Shown: positions 1 through 9,516 of the stretch, one piece after another
Numbering within the stretch: the stretch's first letter is position 1
Layout: each line of letters begins with the position of its first letter
DNA from: Stereocaulon alpinum
Lineage: Eukaryota > Ascomycota > Lecanoromycetes > Lecanorales > Stereocaulaceae
DNA length: 64,000 nt
Reading direction: 5' to 3'
NCBI GenBank assembly: GCA_018257865.1
Contig: JAEUBA010000027.1
Location: forward strand, 62,001-126,000
Notes under the pieces: generated by a model
The model's database searches: none
Told to the model about the DNA's origin: nothing
What the model saw: only the letters and a program-made list of their open reading frames with translations
Position numbers and translations under genes: made by a program

Positions 1-1454
1 TTGAGCTGGCGAGTAGAACAAAACAATGCCATTGTTCGCTTTATCATTGCTGATGGCTTACTGTATACTCTCAGACAATCAGTATAAAATCTCTTTCCCT
101 TGAGTCGTCAAGCAGGCCATCATTGGCTCGGCCATTTGTGTTGAAGCTCTACCCCAAAACATTAGATTGGGGTACACTGCACTACAGGTATGGAAATTGA
201 GGTAGGACTGTGTCACCGTTCTTAGTGTTCTAGCTGTAAGTGCAAGTCAAATCCCCACAATCAGTTCGACGAGGCAGAATCTTTGTACCACCAAAGGCTG
301 TCATTGTATGAAATAAAAATTGACGTTGTATTCCCAAATGTCTATATTACCTGCTTCAACGCATAGTCTCTACCCCTCGCCATCGTTCGGCATCACGCAC
401 GTCACGACAAGGAGGGTTCGCATACCCTACCGCACACAGCACATCTCACAGTAAGCCTCAGCTCACCGTGCTGGAATCCCTGTTTGGAGGGGGGATCATG
501 AGTCTCTGTTTCCTACTCCGACAGAGACATATTACCTCGGAGGTGCTGGGTATCATTGGTAGATTAGAGAGAGTCATGCGAGGTTGAGTTATCGTGCTCG
601 TGCGTATCTTGAGTCTGTGGAGGTCTGAGGCTCGTTTGACGAATGGGTGTGTATGAGCTTTGGTGGCTGAGGTACGTACAAAGCGCCAGACTGATGTTTA
701 TTCTATTGAACTCCCTGCAAATTGTTGTGAAGGAATACCATGATAATCTCATATAGCCCGCTGATGCCGTGTTACCAAACCCTTAGCCAGTACGCAGTTT
801 CAGAGCATGTCGTTGTCAGGCTCCACGAGCAGAGTGTGCCAATTCACATTGTGTACAAGTCGCACAGTAGCAATGTATAAGAACGCAAGAGTGGGTCATT
901 ACTAGTAAAGTATGGCAGAACTTTTACTACTAGCAGAAGACACAGTGAGCTTTGAATAAGTCTTAAGAGGCATGAGGCGGTGGTCGGAAGATTTCCTGGA
1001 AACAGAAGCATGGCCGAGAGTCAGATATTTGGGGGTGCCACTGTAGAGGTATTTCTCTCTTATTAGAGCCCTACTCTATGCTTACTGAATATTTCGCTAG
1101 CGGTTGATGGGGACTAGGAAGCTTCGTGAGAGCGATTATCGTGGCTCAAGAATGGCTTTCGGCGAACACCCCACCGTCTCTGTCTGTCACCTCAGAGAAT
1201 CGTGCAAGCCACCAAAGCCAATTGCTAAGTGTCACAAAGGTACAATCTCATTGTCTGAAAATGCTGCTAACACATCTTCGAAGACAAAGAGCTGCAGCCT
1301 TTCCCGATTCCCGAGACAGCCACACTGGCGTCTGATCCTGATTCGCCTTTCGTCCTGCTAACATTCGTCAACCTGCCATCACCAGGACCCGGACTCCCAA
1401 CGTCACGAAGAAAATCACCTATCCACCAGCAATTACGCTTGAACCATCTTCACC
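1..1454. other. Left-edge region without a recognised gene
   Basis: Only short open frames with no recognisable motif are present on either strand. The last ~100 bases are the probable 5' leader of the RING gene. I see no repeat or RNA gene. Confidence 0.5.
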
Positions 1455-2294
1455 ATGGACCGTCCATCTGTGGCCTCCAATTCAGCACTCGATCACCGTA
1501 CCAAGGACTTAGCAAGACGAATACACTCAAGCTGTTCCATTCCAACAGCCGAGGAACTCGATAGCAAAGAATGTTACATCTGCGCGAAGCCATTCCTTAC
1601 GACACGGAAACCCGAAATGCCCATAAAGCTCAGTTGCGGACACATTTTCGGCATGACTTGCTTACTGACATGGCTTGATCCCTTATCGGAAACCGGAAGC
1701 AACAGCTGCCCCCTTTGTAGAAGGCCAGTGCTTGGGGAGCCAGAGCCGGACCATGAAGCCATCAGAAGGAATATACTGACAAGGTTCGACGCAACGGTAC
1801 CTCGAACGTCTGTCTGTGGACAAGTGAACAGGGACGACGAGATCGTCGAGTGGATGAAAGGCGCGGAGGATCGCTATGAAGAGTTGATCGATACCCTTAT
1901 CATGATGCTAGCGGATGATATACAGGATCCTGAGCTGTGGATTCGTCTTTTCCCTATTGTCCTAGAAGCTATCAATACCCTGACTTGGGACCGTTTTTTC
2001 TTGGGTGGCTGCCCGATGAAAAGCTGCTACGAGCGACTTGCAGATTGCATCGCTGTCGCTCGACCGACGTTAGCGGACACGATATTTATCCCTTTCCTAC
2101 GCTATATTGTGAGTCTTAAGCATTTTCCGGCCGAGAAGATGCATTGGCTGTTGGGGAGATTTCATGCTGAGGGAGGCTGTACGGCGGATAGGATTGCTGG
2201 GTACTATAGGAGGATTCGAGAGGCTCATGCGGCTCTTAGCTACCGTCTGCATGCAGCTCTTGAGCCTGGGAATGTTGAAGCCACGAATGGTTGA
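1455..2294 (+). CDS. RING-type zinc finger protein (putative E3 ubiquitin ligase)
   Basis: Single-exon protein of 279 residues starting at the ATG in a CACCATGG context. A RING-like domain lies at residues 40-88: C40-x2-C43, C61-x-H63, C69 and C85-x2-C88, with the hallmark CGHIFG and CPLC motifs. The position where RING-H2 proteins carry the fifth zinc ligand is a glycine (G66). The remaining ~190 residues are helical and match no family I know. RING domains recruit ubiquitin-charged E2 enzymes, so an E3 role is inferred from the domain alone. The gene sits next to two F-box genes, so three putative ubiquitin-ligase components lie within 4 kb. Substrate and location are unknown. Confidence 0.75.
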   Translation: MDRPSVASNSALDHRTKDLARRIHSSCSIPTAEELDSKECYICAKPFLTTRKPEMPIKLSCGHIFGMTCLLTWLDPLSETGSNSCPLCRRPVLGEPEPDHEAIRRNILTRFDATVPRTSVCGQVNRDDEIVEWMKGAEDRYEELIDTLIMMLADDIQDPELWIRLFPIVLEAINTLTWDRFFLGGCPMKSCYERLADCIAVARPTLADTIFIPFLRYIVSLKHFPAEKMHWLLGRFHAEGGCTADRIAGYYRRIREAHAALSYRLHAALEPGNVEATNG

Positions 2295-2855
2295 TGCCTT
2301 TTGAATAATGCAGTCGCGGCTTGAGGGTGCGTTCAAGAGCTTCCATATACGCAGACTACCGAGATCACTAGCAAGCACTAGAAGAATAGATAATGAAAAT
2401 GACTGGAGAGCTGAAGATTCACATATTCCTTTTATGATATTGAGTCGGTAACATCCGATTTGGTCCGTTGAGTACCAAATCGCAGAACATAAGACGGTGT
2501 AGTAATTACTAGGATAAGGTCAAGGGTTAGAGGTATACTATCATGATGGAAGGTTGTCATGGCCGTAGACAGCTCTTGCATATCAGGAAACAGCAGGGAT
2601 GGTGTACAAGGAAAGCATAGAACAGTCTCTTAAAACCTCGCAACTCGGTAAATCTGGTGATAGGGACTTTCAATAAAGCCACCCCTATTGTCGCTCTTAG
2701 CGCTTGTCAGATCAATAGGATTGAAAATAGTAGGTCCAATGCCGATGGCCCCAGGCCTCCTTCCGAGAAAGAGATACCTTAGTCTACCCTATATATCAGC
2801 TTCGAAGCGTGACGCAAGCAAAGCCTTAGTTTGTGGATTCAAGCCCCTTCCGCTG
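2295..2855. other. Convergent intergenic spacer
   Basis: This lies between the 3' ends of the RING gene and the minus-strand F-box gene. No convincing coding region or RNA was seen. Confidence 0.5.
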
Positions 2856-3611
2856 CTAAGCACGATGGACGTGGATGCGGGTAATCCCACCACCGTTTGA
2901 ATTGTACCCGGTAACATCCGCAGTGATCCTGTTTTCCACCATTGTAACCGTCAGCCAGGTCTTCCAGTCGAGCTCAAGCTCTCCGGTGCTATGGATGATG
3001 AAATTCGGTAGTAGAGCGTCGCCCATTCGCATACGGATTTCCATGGCGGGCCTCGTCAGCTGCGCACTAGCTAGTTGGCGCAAAAATGGTTGTATATATA
3101 TGCTAGTCGTATTCCAAACGCGAAAGAAAGCCCTTGCCTGGTCTTGTGAGATGCGGTCGAAGACCATCAATGCGCTTTTTTTCTCGAACCTGGAGCGTAT
3201 AGTTTCTTTGATTTCACTGGCAATGGTCATGTCGAGATATAGAGACATCTTACTGAGAATGTTGCTTGCGACGAACTCCTCAACCTCGTGTCGAAAACGC
3301 TGCGAAACGTAGCGGCATGTCGTCCACAAAAAGACCAGGTCCTCGTGGTATATGCCCACATTGTGCAGGACTACTCTCCATACTTCAGGCGGTAGACTTA
3401 GTAGGTTCACCATGGGATGCGCGAAAGGCATAGGTGGTAGACTTAGTGAATTTACCATTGGATACGCGAAAGGCATAGGCGGTAGACCTAGTTGATTCAC
3501 CATCGGATACGCGAAAGGCATAGGCGGTAGACTTAGTTGATTCACCATCGGATACGCGAAAGGCATAGGCGGTAGACCTGGTTGATTCACCATCGGATAC
3601 GTGGAAGACAT
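2856..3611 (-). CDS. F-box-like protein with 15-residue N-terminal tandem repeats
   Basis: The first ATG in frame is at 3611, giving 251 residues; the frame stays open to 3668 but begins there with TTG. A GTATGT...TTACAG intron at 3672-3767 probably lies in the 5' leader. The N-terminus is five copies of a 15-residue unit with consensus LPPMPFAYPMVNQLG. The last unit runs directly into LPPEVWRVVL, the start of an F-box-like motif. It is followed by a WTTCRYVSQRFRHEVEEF segment that I associate with a fungal F-box family. F-box proteins link substrates to Skp1-Cullin ubiquitin ligases; that role is inferred. The C-terminal half has no known substrate-binding repeat. Confidence 0.7.
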   Translation of the reverse strand: MSSTYPMVNQPGLPPMPFAYPMVNQLSLPPMPFAYPMVNQLGLPPMPFAYPMVNSLSLPPMPFAHPMVNLLSLPPEVWRVVLHNVGIYHEDLVFLWTTCRYVSQRFRHEVEEFVASNILSKMSLYLDMTIASEIKETIRSRFEKKSALMVFDRISQDQARAFFRVWNTTSIYIQPFLRQLASAQLTRPAMEIRMRMGDALLPNFIIHSTGELELDWKTWLTVTMVENRITADVTGYNSNGGGITRIHVHRA

Positions 3612-3625
3612 AGGCGGTAAGATGG
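3388..3625 (-). repeat. 45-bp coding minisatellite (about 5 copies)
   Basis: Five head-to-tail 45-bp units, each 15 codons, lie in frame inside the F-box gene. The central copies are nearly identical and the outer ones more diverged, for example SSTYPM in the first and AHPMVNLL in the last. The unit begins with the LPP codons that also open the F-box itself. Confidence 0.9.
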
Positions 3626-3671
3626 GAAGTTGAACTGTCGGTAGTCGGGACGCCCTGGTCGAGGGCAACGG

Positions 3672-4168
3672 CTGTAAGTTGAGAGTAGAGCTGGGTTATT
3701 GATTGCTGAGATACGTTTCTGGAACGATGGTTAGGTAAAGGAGAATTGTGGGAAGTTGTTCACATACCAAGAAGCAGATGTTGCTGGGGCTCAGGTGAGT
3801 AAGAGCGAGCCGTCAAATCTGTGGTGCGATTTGGCAGTTCAATGCAGCTCTGACCTATCTTTGAGATTTAAAATGCTCAATTTTGCTCATCTATCCACTC
3901 CTGCATAATCGGTGATAAGTCCTCTAATTCATTCAATGGGCCAGGACGAGTGTGTTCATGTGTTAGCGTGGAAGCACGTGGCAAATAAGAGACTGAATAG
4001 CGAATTCACAATTTTTCAAAGACCTAGAATTTCTCCATTATACATATCCATGGCCTGTCACCGCAATGTAGCTGGGAGCCACCTCCGAGCTCACTGTGAA
4101 CTGTAAGAGGCAGCCATTCATGAGTACGCTCCGTGTCATCGAATAGTTGAAGCCTAACCCAGCCGCCA
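3672..4168. other. Divergent spacer between two F-box genes
   Basis: About 500 bases separate the two F-box-like genes. They include the probable 5' leader intron of the minus-strand gene (3672-3767). The rest shows no clear ORF and probably serves both genes as promoter. Confidence 0.45.
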
Positions 4169-5281
4169 ATGGATATTGCAACATCCTGTCAAGTTGAAGA
4201 GACGGACTGCAGCGATGTAAGCATTGCTGGTCCCACCGTGCACAGAGATAGCGCGTTGCAAAATCTGGCCACTGAATTGATCTTGATAACCATCGCCTCC
4301 CTGGACCGAATAAGCATTATATGTCCGTCCTATACATGTCGGCGGTTTCGCAATCTCTTGGGCTTATCAATTGACAAGATCTTAGGTAATCAACGAAGAT
4401 ACATACCTTGAGAATTCGAGGCTGCAGACAGGACGATGGCAATCTGGAAGCAGTGTTTGCAGCTGCTCCGTAGGCTTGATCGGGATGGAAAACTTCTCCC
4501 AATGACAGCAATCTGTAGCGCTTGCGCCACAACCCACGAAAGAAGCTGGTTCTCGCATGATTCCTTGAAGCTTCCGAATAGTAGACGCGAATGTAAGGAC
4601 TACACTAGGGAAGTCTGGATTTGTCCGCACCAGAGCCTCTACCATGAATATGTCAACCCTGACCACTACGGACCGTTTTCAAACGTATCTAACTCCGACC
4701 CTCGTCAGAGGTCCTCGTTTTTCCCACCCGTGCCGACGAATAGCTGCAACACGTGTAGGTCCGTATTTCGTGGCAGCTGGAGCTCCGTCATCGAGTACGC
4801 AATTCTCAATATCACAGCTACTTCTGATCTTTCTGAACCGAATGTCGAGAAGGCACTGCACAAGTTTCGTGCCTCCATCTGTCCTCACTTGCGGTTGAGT
4901 GACAGTTTCGTCACGAATCTGTACTCACTCAAATGTACTTATCTGGAACCCAGCACTCGCAGTGCGACACATGGCAAATGCTGTTGCCGAGCTTGCGTAA
5001 CCTCGAACCAATGCCATTCTTGCAACACAAATGTTTACTTCGAGTTTGAAGGGCCTTCTTCTGGCGAAAGGGTTCTGCGAGCGAAGATCATCAGACATTT
5101 CGGAGGGTATGGCCCCACCAGTCCTCAATCGAGGAGTCATGTAGTGCGGAAATTTGAAGAGCAAGATCTACAGGCCGGCTGGGCTGAGAGTAATAAGCTG
5201 TCTCAGCTGGTCAAGGAGCGACATGGTGAATATTTTCGTACCCCACTGATCACTTGCTGCTTGATTCAAGGGTTCCGCTAA
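4169..5281 (+). CDS. F-box-like protein with Cys-rich segment, one 42-nt intron
   Basis: The ATG at 4169 opens a frame that meets a TGA at 4409-4411 and resumes in the same frame. Removing a GTAATC...GCAG segment at 4386-4427 (42 nt, a multiple of three) deletes the stop and keeps frame, giving 356 residues. The start (LATELILITIASLDRIS, then CPSYTCRRFRNLL) looks F-box-like. It leads into LRRLDRDGKLLP and ICSACATTHERSWFS, then further CxxC pairs including CCCRACVTSNQCHSC. This layout matches a common family of uncharacterised fungal F-box proteins. The intron is shorter than most here, so a true nonsense mutation is the alternative. Its 3' end overlaps the opposite-strand ORF by 114 bases. 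Confidence 0.6.
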
Positions 5282-5695
5282 TACTTCATGATTGCAAGCA
5301 CATAGCTTGAGTGCGGCAAAGACCATGTCTGAGCACCTTGTGTACCACCATCTAAACCTGGATGACTTCATTCTCAAATACCTTGTATATTTGGAGTTAG
5401 CCGAAACCCAGGCCCTGCTGAAGGATTCGACCATGGCTGCATCACAGGCACAAATCACAGGCCATCTGGTCGATATTGAGATTCGTTCAATGTAAGCACC
5501 GGGCAAGTGTTTGCGTAGTTCATCGAGCCGCGGCGGATACCTTGCTTTCTTGGCTACCTTTTGGGCTGCCTGAATGTGTTTCGATAGACCTATCGAAGCT
5601 TCAAAAAGATCCCACACTTCTCTCCAGAGGCTTCTGCTGCCGCTATCCACCCACACCTTTACGAAAAGGTCAATTAATCGTAGCAGCGGACACAT
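5168..5695 (-). CDS. Hypothetical fungal protein, probably the 3' exon of a larger gene
   Basis: A 175-residue frame begins with ATG directly after a CTTCCTACAG sequence that looks like a splice acceptor, so the ATG may be an internal Met of a second exon. The protein is mainly helical (LRLIDLFVKVWVDSGSRSLW, then SIGLSKHIQAAQKVAKKARY) and resembles uncharacterised ascomycete proteins. No catalytic motif is visible. Its last 114 bases overlap the 3' end of the plus-strand F-box gene, so the C-terminus could instead be spliced earlier. The function is unknown. Confidence 0.45.
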   Translation of the reverse strand: MCPLLRLIDLFVKVWVDSGSRSLWREVWDLFEASIGLSKHIQAAQKVAKKARYPPRLDELRKHLPGAYIERISISTRWPVICACDAAMVESFSRAWVSANSKYTRYLRMKSSRFRWWYTRCSDMVFAALKLCACNHEVLAEPLNQAASDQWGTKIFTMSLLDQLRQLITLSPAGL

Positions 5696-6322
5696 CTGTA
5701 GGAAGATTGAGATAAGCCCTTTCGACGACGGTGATCATGCCACTCGACCTGAGTAGTGATCAACAAGAGATCAAGCGCTCCATAACCATCATCATCTCAT
5801 TATTCGTGGTTGATGAAGGAAGAACTTCCCCAGTCAGCTGCATGGACTAGTGTCATGTTCTCTATATAGAACACTGAAACGTAGAATCGTCCAACCACCC
5901 ATGGATCCTGTGTCAAGCTACACTTCAGTACTTGTCAGCATTCTGGAAGCGCTGACATTCGAATGATCAATAGTGTAAGATCAAGCTGTCTTCTCCCGTC
6001 CGAGCTTTGACTTCAATGCCAATTGAAATATCATGGGAAACCATGCTCTTGCTATGCTTTTCTCACGCAAACACGATGGTTCTTTTCATGAGTGCAACGC
6101 ATCCTCCCAGCATTGAGTAGGAGCGTGCTACGCCGACGTGTCTTCTGATCATGCCTTCAACTCCCGGAACATCCTTGATAATCCTTCCGTGAAGATTTGG
6201 CCAAGGCACTCAGCCCTACCAGCTGCACTAGCAAGCGCCAAGATTTTACGGCACTTCTCCAGATTCGCCGCAACTTCAAACATTTGCTCGTCCATTCACT
6301 ACTACATTGACAGACGCCCACA
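5696..6322. other. Upstream region of NSA2
   Basis: No convincing gene was found. The ORF beginning at 6138 runs into the first exon of NSA2 in the wrong frame. The 3' part is the probable NSA2 promoter and 5' leader. Confidence 0.5.
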
Positions 6323-7393
6323 ATGCCTCAGAATGAATACATCGAGCGCTTTCAGAAGCAGCATGGTCGAAGGCTCGACTATGAAGAGCGAACCAGAAAG
6401 CGCACGGCGCGCGAGTCGCACAAAGTCAGCAAAGACAGCCAGCACCTCACAGGCTTACGAGCGAAATTGTGAGCCTTGCAACGCACCCCAAGTACCGAGA
6501 ACAAATGATACTGACGGAATGGTAGATATCAAAAGAAGCGCCACCATGAGAAAATACAGATGAAGAAGCAGATACGGCAGAAGGAGGAATCGAATGTTAA
6601 ATCCAGTGGGCCTGCGGAGCCGAGCTCGACGCCATTACCGCAGTATCTGCTTGACAGGAGTCAGCCTACGAATGCAAAGGCGCTGAGTAGTGCTATAAAA
6701 AACAAGAGAAATGAGAAGGTTAGGCTGTTATACGCGTAGCGTAATGGGGACAGGCTGACGAATTGTGCAGGCCGCGAAATTCAGTGTGCCATTGCCAAAG
6801 GTGAAGGGCATATCGGAGGAGGAAATGTTTAAAGTCGTCAAGACTGGGAAAAAGACAGCGAAGAAAGGATGGAAGAGGATGATCACGAAGCCTACATTTG
6901 GTATGTTCTACATCATGACCGTTTCCATATCGAAGGAGGTGCTGATATGTTGGGCTTTAGTGGGACCCGACTTTACACGGCGGCCCGTCAAGTACGAACG
7001 CTTCATACGGCCGATGGGATTAAGATACAAGAAGGCGCATGTAACACATCCCGAGCTGAAGGTTACAGTGCAGCTGCCCATCATATCCGTTAAGAAGGTA
7101 TGTCCCTCATACATATGGATTCGCAAAATCCTAGTCGGCTGATCTGCTTGTTAGAATCCACAAAATCCTATGTATACCCAACTTGGCGTCTTGACGAAAG
7201 GCACCATCATTGAAGTCAATGTCAGCGAGCTGGGAATGGTGACAGCAGGCGGGAAGGTCGTATGGGGCCGATGGGCACAAGTAGTGAGTAGCAGCCTCCT
7301 CAGCATATTGTTATATGGTAATGCTAACGTGTGGTACTACAGACGAACAATCCAGAGATGGATGGCTGCTTGAACGCAGTGCTACTGGTTTGA
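6323..7393 (+). CDS. NSA2: Ribosome biogenesis protein Nsa2
   Basis: Nsa2 is a nucleolar assembly factor of the 60S pre-ribosome, needed for 27S pre-rRNA processing. Six exons (6323-6468, 6526-6718, 6771-6900, 6961-7097, 7155-7283, 7343-7393) join to 261 residues, which I recall is also the length of the yeast protein. The start MPQNEYIERFQKQHGRRLDY, the middle YERFIRPMGLRYKKAHVTHP and the end NNPEMDGCLNAVLLV are family hallmarks. All five introns are 52-60 nt with GT..AG ends. Branch sites CTGAC, CTGAC and GCTAAC are visible in introns 1, 2 and 5. Five introns in 1.07 kb is dense for this window. No break was seen. Confidence 0.95.
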
Positions 7394-7990
7394 TCTGATG
7401 TATTCTGAATAAGCCAAGCATTTGCATGGTATGGCGTTGGGCACAAGGGATGTATAGATCTACACGGAACCATTGAGATACCCAGATATATATTCAATTG
7501 GGGACGAGAAACATGTCAGCGAGTCGCTAAACAATCACCCTTTCAAGTGACGTTCCGTTCGCTGGGGAAAATAAAAGCCAAACTGACGGCTCCAATCTAG
7601 CTTTTGAAGGCTTGTCCGCAAGTTTTCTCCCTATGAAGCAAGTAAATTTGCAGCTCTCGTCGTCAATGCGATGAATAAGAGAGATGTGGTGGTGAGCTTG
7701 ATTATCGACGAACGTATCGGCTGAGAAGCACAACAGGCCTCGTACTTACCAAGAGAGCGATACCAGCCACCAATTCTCGCTGCATTGGTAGGGTTTCCCA
7801 AACGCCGCACAATTACAAGTCGAGAACCTTCTTGAACTTATAACTCAAATATGGCTCCCTCCGGAACTCACCAAGGACCCAACGCTAGTCCTCACTTCAA
7901 CGTCCAGACACTACCCTGACATTCTGCGGCGCCTAACAGTCACACATCAAAACCCCTTTGGCCCTTTCTCAGAAAGAGCTTACATTCACT
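7394..7990. other. Region between NSA2 and the satellite
   Basis: The NSA2 3' flank and unique sequence with no supported gene. The short minus-strand frame at 7527-7733 has no recognisable motif. Confidence 0.45.
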
Positions 7991-9390
7991 TGGAAAGACC
8001 TCAAATTCACTTCAAAGCATAAATACCCAAAGACGGTGCAAAGCTCCAACGATGCCCAAAACTCGAACTTCACAAACCCCATTCGGACATTCCTCGCGCT
8101 CACAGCTACACAATGATCGTACCCGATTGGAAATTCCTCCGCCCATAGTTTCTTCACTTTCCACTTCACTTCAAGCTATGAATACTCAAAGACGGTAAAA
8201 AGCTCCAACGACGCCCAACACTCAAACTTCACAAACCCCTTTTCGATATCCCTCTCGCTCACAGCTTCTTTACTATCCGCTTTACCTTACTATTCGCTTC
8301 ACTCCAACGCCCAAGTGTCTATATTCGAAAGTAAACAATCCGGATATCCCACGATACTCAACGGTCAAAATTCCGAAACCTCTATTGGGATTTCCCCGTT
8401 AGAGTGAATGAAGTGGAGAGAGGAGCTGCTTCACTCCAAACTATAAATACCTAAAGACGGTGAAAAGCTTCAACGACGCCCAATACTCGAACTCTAGAAA
8501 ACCCGATTGGGAATTTCCTCCGCCTATAGCCCCTCAGCCGTTCACTACCCTATCCACTTCAATATCCGCTACACTCTAATACTCAACCAGTGTTTATATC
8601 TATAAGTAAATAGACCGGATATTCTACGATACCCAACGGTCAAAAGGTAGAAACCCGTATTAAGAACTTACCCCTAACGTGAAGCGGAGACAGAGGAGCT
8701 GCTTCACTCCAAACTATAAATACCCAAAGACGGTGAAAAGCTCCAACGACGCCCAACACTCGAACTCTAGAAACCCCGATTGGGAAATTCCTCCGTCTAT
8801 AGCCCCTTTACTAAGGTACCGTGTTTACTTTCCTCTTTACTTCACTCCAGCACTCAACTAGTGTTTACTTTCTCAAGTAGTAAACAGACCGGACATTCTA
8901 CGATGCTCAACAGTCAAAATTTAGAAACTTGCATTGGGAGTCTCCCGTTGGAGTGAATGAAGTGGAGAGAGGAGCTTCACTTCAAGCAATGAATGCCTAG
9001 AGACGGTAAAGACGGTAAAAAGCTTTAACGACGCCCAACGCTCGAACTTCACAAATCCCCTTTAGGTATATCTCGCGCTCACAGCTTGTCTACTATCCGC
9101 TTCACTCAGCGCCCGAACCAGTGTTTACATTTAAAAGTAAACAGACCGGATGACCACGACGCTCAACAGCGAAACTCCTAAAGATCTACATTGGGATTTT
9201 CCCGTTGGGGTGAAGTAAGGTAGGAAGGGAAGGGGCTACACTTCACTATTCACTTCACTCTGGTCTTTGAAGCGGTGTTTACATTTCAAGGTAAATAGAC
9301 CGGACATCCCACGATGCTCAACAGTCAAAATCAAGAAACCTCCATTAGGCCATTCCGCTTGAAGTGAAGCAAAAAAAGAAGGGGCTCTTC
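7991..9390. repeat. Satellite-like tandem array of two alternating related monomers
   Basis: About ten copies of two monomer types alternate. Type A carries ACTATAAATACCCAAAGACG and AACGACGCCCAACACTCGAA. Type B carries GTGTTTAC..GTAAACAGACCGGA and GATGCTCAACAGTCAAAA. Both share a core GAYGCYCAAC...TAGAAAC..C.ATTGGGA. Anchors fall at 8051 (A), 8210 (A), 8353 (B), 8475 (A), 8628 (B), 8748 (A), 8902 (B), 9030 (A), 9158 (B) and 9313 (B). In the centre the A-to-A or B-to-B period is 273-275 bp. The edges are more diverged and break the alternation. No ORF spans it, so it is a non-coding satellite between NSA2 and the 3' end of the Yos9 gene. Confidence 0.88.
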
Positions 9391-9516
9391 ACTTTAAAAA
9401 CCTCGTCGACACGCACGCTTCCCAAGATCTGTTTTCGACACTGTCCACAGGCATACACATCCGATCCACAGCAACCCAAAAATTGTACATCATGATACAC
9501 TATGCACTGACATATC

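Noticed and set aside
4409..4411. TGA as recoded or readthrough stop
   Set aside because: A small in-frame intron explains it more simply, and nothing suggests a recoding signal.
7991..9390. CRISPR array or telomere repeat
   Set aside because: The units are 120-160 bp and diverged, without short identical repeats and unique spacers; the organism is eukaryotic and no telomeric TTAGGG run is present.
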